16,587 bases of DNA from Thermofontimicrobium_A sp034505795 (GTDB lineage Bacteria > Zhuqueibacterota > Zhuqueibacteria > Thermofontimicrobiales > Thermofontimicrobiaceae): positions 1 through 16,587 of the forward strand of contig JAPDQM010000089.1 in NCBI GenBank assembly GCA_034505795.1, in the 5' to 3' direction. Shown here piece by piece: positions 16,301 to 16,587 of this stretch. Made by a program: the position numbers and the translations under genes. Each line of letters opens with the position of its first letter. The first letter of the stretch is position 1. Below the pieces are notes generated by a model. The model searched no databases. It was not told where the DNA came from and saw only the letters and a program-made list of their open reading frames with translations.

Positions 16301-16587
16301 TGCACGTGACCTACCGCCCGTTGCGATTGCTGGATTTAGAAACGGCTCCAGGCAGCGTGATCGGCATTCAGATTCCGGATTTGCAGGTTTATATTCTCAA
16401 TGAGCATTTAGAACCGGTGCCAGTGGGCGTGCCGGGTGAATTATATGTGGGTGGTGCTGGCGTTGCCAGAGGCTATTTGAACCGGCCCGATCTCACGGCC
16501 CAAAAGTTCATTGCCAATCCATTCTCCGATAAGCCGGGTGATCGATTGTATCGCACCGGTGATCTGGGGCGCTATTTGCGGGATGGC
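4315..16587 (+). CDS. Non-ribosomal peptide synthetase, partial (C-A-PCP x3, C-A), 3' end beyond the window
   Basis: A very large NRPS subunit: 4,091 codons are visible in one frame without a stop, and the gene runs off the right edge inside an A domain. Module 1 (4351-7530): C, A with an ornithine-like code, PCP. Module 2 (7585-10767): C, A with an asparagine-like code, PCP. Module 3 (10828-13950): C, A with an aromatic code, PCP. Module 4 (14017-edge): C, A with the threonine code. The three carrier serines are residues 1031, 2110 and 3172. The protein starts almost directly with the C domain: motif C1 begins at residue 19, leaving no room for a large docking domain. The C domain at the N-terminus fits a partner that accepts the chain from the upstream NRPS. 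No epimerase, methyltransferase or thioesterase is seen, so release lies downstream. The ATG at 4315 is chosen because of the GGGGA site 8 bases before it. I do not recognise a named homologue. Confidence 0.97.
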   Translation, partial: MSENIQNISEQDVYVFPTSYAQQRLWFLDQFEPNSPFYNIPSAVRFKGQLNVAALEQSINEVVRRHETLRTTFTRINGKPMQVIHPFSWISIPVEDLRHLAVEEREAEAIRLAKLEARTPFNLTTGPLVRIKLIKLDERDHLVLFTMHHIISDGWSVGVLIREISILYNAFINNQPVPLPELPIQYADFAVWQQEYLTGEVLEKQLDYWKNQLNGRYGKLQILELPSDRPRPAIQTSNGDTVEVTFPGKLIDQLKVLSSQEGATFFMTLLAAFQTLLYRYTGLEDIAVGSPIANRNRPEIEDLIGFFVNTLVLRTNLAGDPTFRELLQRVREVTLGAYSNQDIPFERLVELVQPERDMSHSPLFQVMFILQNNPMNGGVELPDVSLSTLDINAGTSTFDLTLMVTEQMAGASVSLEYNTDLFDQATMLRLLRHYRELLEGIVANPEERISRLPILPAPERQQVLVEWNNYQADYPTGLCIHQLFEAQAAFTPEATAVAFDGQYLTYQELNERANQLAHYLRKRGVQPEKLVGICAEKSLELIVGVMGTLKAGGAYVPIDPTYPKDRIAHMLQDSKVTVLLTQQRIVPDLPENAAEIICLDSDWEQIAKESTATPTLNVTPDNLVYVIYTSGSTGKSKGVMVMHRTLVNQYQAWEETFRLRTDATSHLQMASFSFDVFSGDLARALCSGGKLVLVPRDLLLEADKLYQLMLKEKVDIAEFVPAVLRNLVQYLDNSGQTLEFMKVLIAGSDVWYVGEYKKFMNYCGPQTRLLNTFGLTEATIDSSYFESQDLNLSLERLVPIGIPFNNTKIYILDQHTQPVPIGVPGELCVGGAGLARGYLNRPELTAEKFIPNPYSGIPGDRLYRTGDRARFLADGNIEFLGRIDNQVKIRGFRIELGEIESVLGKHDQVKEVAVTAREDAPGSKRLVAYIVSKNGVQPTVGEFHSFLKEQLPDYMVPSYFVFLDAMPLTPNGKIDRKALPAPDQESAAVSATEYVAPRTPTEEKLARIWSQVLGVEKIGVNDNFFELGGHSLLATQLVSRIRDEFEIELPLRSIFEVPFVAELAKKIDIAKLSEPGLEAPPIVPISRDQELPLSFAQQRLWFLDQLEPNSPFYNIPEAVRFKGHLDVDALEQSLNEVVRRHESLRTTFHAKGGKPYQVIHPEMTIPLRKIDLRRLPREDRESHIQEIARQEGQTPFDLTIGPLLRATLVQVDADDYVVFYTMHHIIGDDWSTTVLVREITLCYDAFTHQRPSPLPELPIQYADFAYWQQQWLQGEVLEAQLNYWKQQLAGAPQRLELPTDRPRPPVQTFNGSYKTFRLSESLSQAIKELCNREGTTLFMTLLAAFQTLMYRYSGQDDIAVGSPIANRTRAELENIVGFFVNTLVFRTDLSGRPTFKELLQRVRNVALGAYAHQDLPFEKLVDAIQPQRDLSHSPLFQVMFVIQNVPGQPTNVSGVTISPVENHSGTSKFDLTMFMLEEGNNLAGALEYNTDLFDETTIDRMLRHFENLLAQVVAAPEMRIDQIPLLTAAERDRAIIEWNATHVDYPHHQFVHRLFESQVNQTPHAPAVVFGVEQLTYLELNQAANQLARHLRKLGVDRETLVGIYMERSLEVMVGMLGVLKAGAAYVPIDPSYPQERIAYMLEDAKVMVVLTQERLLGNLPARLTGYPEKTVNAGPAPQLVTICLDCDWGSIANENDENLDVELTGENLAYVIYTSGSTGKPKGTMISHRSLMNYLFWCLKTYPLKEGRGALVHSSLAFDATITGLYAPLLVGHAVYLTPETKDIEIVARTLQEYRNFSLVKITPAHLKLLGQQVFPENAADLVKAFIIGGENLTTEHIAFWLKYAPATKLINEYGPTETVVGCMNYDTPHDFQKVGSVPIGSPIGNMQIYLLDQHLEPVPIGVAGEMFIGGVGVARGYLNRPELTAEKFIPDPFGQEPGARLYRTGDLARYLSDGNIEFLGRIDNQVKIRGFRIELGEIEAVLGQHPAIKENVVIDWQMENDVRLVAYIVPVGETMPSLEELRDFLKEKLPEYMIPAAFIQLDEIPLTANAKVDRRALPTPEISRSDMKKEYVAPRTHTERELAKIWLDLIKIDRVGIHDTFFELGGHSLLATQLISRVREHFKVELPLITVFEAPTLSAFAERIERAKLAAGPLEMPPIEPIPRHPGVELELSFTQQRLWFLDQLDPGQSFYNIPSSVRLKGKLNLLAFERSILEVIRRHEILRTRFAAVKGRPIMVIAPEPDFSLPQVDLTMLSEAEREAEISRLANEDASRPFNLATGPLFRATLLKLADDEHVVLFTMHHIISDGWSVNILLQEMGILYNAFSQGQPSPLPELPIQYADYAHWLRNWLTGEVLENQLLYWKKKLANIPALLELPTDRPRPAIKTFNGSLRSFEISKDVSDKLYQLGQEHGVTLFMTLLAAFKTLLHRYAGQTDISVGTPIANRTRQEVENLIGFFANTLVLRTDLSGDPSFVELLKRVKGVCLGAYQNQDVPFEKLVEMIQPERDLSHTPLFQVMFVLQNNPQPSIETSDIQMIPIMAQSGTTQFDLTMSVEETGDGLGVVLEYNTDLFDGTTIDEMVAHFQVLLQGAVTQPEQPISLLPMLTDEEKHRFLIEWNHTGAAFPDQCCIHELFEAQVERTPDAIAVVFEGQQLTYRELNARANQLANFLREQGIGPDKIVGISVERSIEMVVGLLGIMKAGGAYLPIDPNYPKDRIGYMLLDAGMSILLTQERLLPNFPADEIRIVCLDRDWGQIASYGSSNLTVNTTPDNLAYMIYTSGSTGRPKGVMLHHRGLCNLTHSQIQDFAVTSASRVLQFASFSFDASVSEIFMALLTGARLYLASSDTLMSMPQLIRLLQAEEITTVTLPPSLLRILPNDNLPALETIISAGEACTKDIARRWASDRRLINAYGPTESTIGVTSYRVTEISEQGMTIPIGRPIQNVQLYILDRHMNPVPRGVKGELFIGGIGLARGYYQRPDLTAEKFIPNPFSSYPGARLYRTGDLARFLPDGNIEFLGRIDQQVKVRGFRIELGEIESAISQHPAIQDVVVLALDKGEAKSIKQLVAYIVSTTPDAPTVRELRDFLKDQLPEYMIPTAFVRLEKLPLLPNGKIDRKALPEPEAAETRAGQAYVAPRTPTEEILASIWSQMLEVEQIGVYDNFFELGGHSLIATQLMSRIRDTFDVELPIRHLFETPHIAYLSQVIDTARMSLQMGLKREIPKIERISRDQYLPLSFAQQRLWFLDQLEAGTAAYNLPAAVRLTGDLNIAALESSLNEIVKRHESLRTTFSAIEGKAIQVIAPELKIALPVIDLTDLPPEDREIEALELARAEAQRPFDLTKGPLLRVHLVRMDEQNHIVLFTMHHIISDGWSMGVLIREVAILYEAFSQGLPSPLPELPIQYADFAFWQREWLKDEVLEAQVNFWKQQLAGSQPLLELPTDRPRPPLQTYNGNTLAFSLPAELSQAIKALSQAEGATLFMTLLASLQTLLYRYTGQDDINVGTPIANRNRSETESLIGFFVNTLVMRGDLSGDPSFKEVLRRVREMALGAYAHQDLPFEMLVDIIQPKRNMSHTPLFQVMFVLQNLPLGSQKLPDLTLSPVEAETGIAKFDLTVSMVEQGEELAGSFEYNTDLFDTETIESMIEHFKIMLEGIVANPEQPISTLPFLAEAERKQLLYEWNDTSISYPQEKCIHEIVELQVAKNPEAVAVTYENQFFTYGELNARANQLARYLKRFGVGPDVLVGMYMERTLDMVVAILGILKAGGAYVPMDPVYPADRIAFMLEDTQTPVLLTQAHMLDKLPQSQAQVLCLDSDWEKISQESTENLPNEATPEHLAYVIFTSGSTGKPKGCMITHANVVRLFEATDEWYHFDERDVWTFFHSYAFDFSVWEIWGAFFYGGRLVVVPYLVSRSPEAFYQLLCRERVTVLNQTPSAFRQLIRAEETVGQSPDLALRLIIFGGEALEFNSLRPWYDRHGDQQPLLVNMYGITETTVHVTYRPLRLLDLETAPGSVIGIQIPDLQVYILNEHLEPVPVGVPGELYVGGAGVARGYLNRPDLTAQKFIANPFSDKPGDRLYRTGDLGRYLRDG
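4351..5640 (+). other. Condensation domain 2 (module 1 of second NRPS, LCL type)
   Basis: The entry domain of the second protein; it probably takes the Phe-ending chain from the first NRPS and adds the residue of module 1. Motifs: SYAQQRLWFL (C1, from 4369), RHETLRTTF, HHIISDGWS (C3; catalytic His 149 at 4759-4761, Asp 153, Gly intact), YADFAVW, IGFFVNTLVLR, NQDIPFERL and RDMSHSPLFQ. C6 starts with Asn rather than His. The sequence does not resemble a fatty-acyl starter C domain in its C1 or C7 motifs, but this cannot be settled by eye. Confidence 0.92.
5749..7263 (+). other. Adenylation domain 3, predicted basic residue (ornithine-like code)
   Basis: Pocket positions read D-V-G-E-L-A-T-I-D-K: Asp 6337, Val 6340, Gly 6349, Glu 6466, Leu 6544, Ala 6550, Thr 6628, Ile 6652, Asp 6655 and the A10 lysine in NGKIDR. 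The closest code I know is DVGEIGSIDK of the ornithine modules such as that of gramicidin S. The shared Glu 278 and Asp 331 suggest a cationic side chain, so ornithine, arginine or lysine. Three positions differ, so the exact residue is open. Two core motifs deviate: A3 is YTSGSTGKSKG (Ser for the usual Pro) and A7 is YRTGDRARFL (Arg for Leu after GD). A5 is NTFGLTEATID, a form seen with this pocket subgroup. Activity is likely but these changes deserve a test. Confidence 0.8.
7291..7530 (+). other. PCP 3 (module 1 of second NRPS)
   Basis: Carrier domain with core NFFELGGHSLLATQ; phosphopantetheine serine at 7405-7407 (residue 1031). It is preceded by the linker EYVAPRTPTEEKL and followed by a linker of about 20 residues (ending PIVPISRD) into the next C domain. 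Confidence 0.95.
7585..8865 (+). other. Condensation domain 3 (module 2), variant HHIIGDD motif
   Basis: LCL-type C domain joining the predicted basic residue to the predicted asparagine. Motifs: SFAQQRLWFL (from 7594), RHESLRTTF, HHIIGDDWS (C3), YADFAYW, VGFFVNTLVFR, HQDLPFEKL, RDLSHSPLFQ. The catalytic second His (7984-7986, residue 1224) and Asp (7996-7998, residue 1228) are kept, but the closing Gly of HHxxxDG is replaced by a second Asp (7999-8001). Everything else looks intact, and the domain sits in a working-looking module, so I expect it to be active or to have altered acceptor handling rather than to be dead. Confidence 0.9.
8962..10503 (+). other. Adenylation domain 4, predicted asparagine (or aspartate)
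   Basis: Pocket positions read D-A-T-K-I-G-E-V-G-K: Asp 9592, Ala 9595, Thr 9604, Lys 9718, Ile 9796, Gly 9802, Glu 9874, Val 9898, Gly 9901 and the A10 lysine in NAKVDR. The known asparagine code is DLTKLGEVGK and the aspartate code DLTKVGHIGK. Lys 278 and Glu 322 match asparagine; Ala in place of Leu at position 236 is the main departure. Compared with its neighbours, the domain carries about 14 extra residues between motifs A2 and A3 (around 9301-9354, RLTGYPEKTVNAGPAP), in a surface region away from the pocket. A2 is LKAGAAYVPIDP and A10 has Ala for Gly; both look neutral. Confidence 0.82.
10528..10767 (+). other. PCP 4 (module 2 of second NRPS)
   Basis: Carrier domain with core TFFELGGHSLLATQ; phosphopantetheine serine at 10642-10644 (residue 2110). 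The preceding linker EYVAPRTHTEREL has His in the usual proline position. Normal length. Confidence 0.95.
10828..12108 (+). other. Condensation domain 4 (module 3, LCL type)
   Basis: Joins the predicted Asn to the predicted aromatic residue. Motifs: SFTQQRLWFL (C1, from 10837, Thr in place of Ala), RHEILRTRF, HHIISDGWS (catalytic His 2305 at 11227-11229, Asp 2309, Gly intact), YADYAHW, IGFFANTLVLR (C5, Ala in place of the usual Val), NQDVPFEKL and RDLSHTPLFQ. All catalytic positions are kept. The DNA of the C3 motif is nearly identical to that of the first C domain of this gene. Confidence 0.92.
12205..13689 (+). other. Adenylation domain 5, predicted aromatic residue (Tyr or Phe)
   Basis: Pocket positions read D-A-S-T-I-A-A-I-G-K: Asp 12790, Ala 12793, Ser 12802, Thr 12919, Ile 12982, Ala 12988, Ala 13051, Ile 13075, Gly 13078 and the A10 lysine in NGKIDR. 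The frame D-A-x-T-I-A-A-x-x-K is that of the phenylalanine code of GrsA, with Ser for Trp at 239 and Gly for Cys at 331. From memory, tyrosine codes of the form DASTxAAVCK exist, so tyrosine is my first guess and phenylalanine the second. Both substitutions enlarge the pocket, so a bulkier or modified aromatic residue is possible. A3 is YTSGSTGRPKG and A5 NAYGPTESTIG; all core motifs are intact. Confidence 0.75.
13714..13950 (+). other. PCP 5 (module 3 of second NRPS)
   Basis: Carrier domain with core NFFELGGHSLIATQ; phosphopantetheine serine at 13828-13830 (residue 3172). It leads through a linker ending IERISRDQYLPL into the last C domain. Confidence 0.95.
14017..15300 (+). other. Condensation domain 5 (module 4, LCL type)
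   Basis: Joins the predicted aromatic residue to threonine. Motifs: SFAQQRLWFL (C1, from 14026), RHESLRTTF, HHIISDGWS (catalytic His 3368 at 14416-14418, Asp 3372, Gly intact), YADFAFW, IGFFVNTLVMR, HQDLPFEML and RNMSHTPLFQ. C7 has Asn instead of the usual Asp after Arg (RDxS to RNxS), the only one of the five C domains here to do so. Confidence 0.92.
15394..16587 (+). other. Adenylation domain 6, predicted threonine-specific, cut by the window edge
   Basis: The domain is visible from its start to just past motif A7 (YRTGDLGRYL); motifs A8-A10 are outside. Nine pocket positions can be read: D-F-W-N-I-G-M-V-H (Asp 15979, Phe 15982, Trp 15991, Asn 16108, Ile 16192, Gly 16198, Met 16276, Val 16300, His 16303). 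With the A10 lysine expected downstream, this is exactly the classic threonine code DFWNIGMVHK. A3 is FTSGSTGKPKG and A5 NMYGITETT, the form typical of threonine domains. Threonine is the most secure prediction in the window. A mid-chain threonine is also a possible point for lactone closure, but nothing here shows that. Confidence 0.92.

Overview
The window lies entirely inside a bacterial non-ribosomal peptide synthetase (NRPS) cluster. It holds two large same-strand genes and nothing else that I can support. The first gene enters from the left edge already in frame (position 2) and stops at 4114. The second starts at ATG 4315 and is still open at the right edge, with 4,091 codons visible and no stop. 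Neither gene is complete. No taxonomic marker is present. The balanced base composition and mixed codon use argue against a high-GC actinomycete, but I cannot name a phylum.

Layout: NRPS 1 (2-4114) shows the C-terminal part of an adenylation domain (A), a carrier domain (PCP), then a full module C-A-PCP and a short tail. A 200-base AT-richer gap (4115-4314) holds two inverted repeats and a ribosome binding site. NRPS 2 (4315 to the edge) reads C-A-PCP / C-A-PCP / C-A-PCP / C-A, and the last A domain is cut by the window edge after motif A7. All five condensation domains look like the LCL type, which joins L-donor to L-acceptor. No epimerization, N-methylation, heterocyclization, ketosynthase or thioesterase domain is visible.

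The eight-to-ten-residue specificity codes were read by aligning each A domain by eye to GrsA. They are: DAWTIAAVCK (phenylalanine), DVGELATIDK (basic residue, ornithine-like), DATKIGEVGK (asparagine-like), DASTIAAIGK (aromatic, probably tyrosine or phenylalanine) and DFWNIGMVH (threonine). If the two proteins act in gene order, this part of the line would add X - Phe - Orn/Arg/Lys - Asn - Tyr/Phe - Thr, all L, inside a longer peptide. Initiation, release, tailoring, MbtH and export genes must lie outside the window.

The enzyme class is well known; I see no new type of system. The points worth following are the product, which I do not recognise, the non-canonical specificity codes, two condensation domains with altered HHxxxDG motifs, an A domain with two altered core motifs, the apparent break point between the two proteins, and blocks of near-identical DNA between modules.
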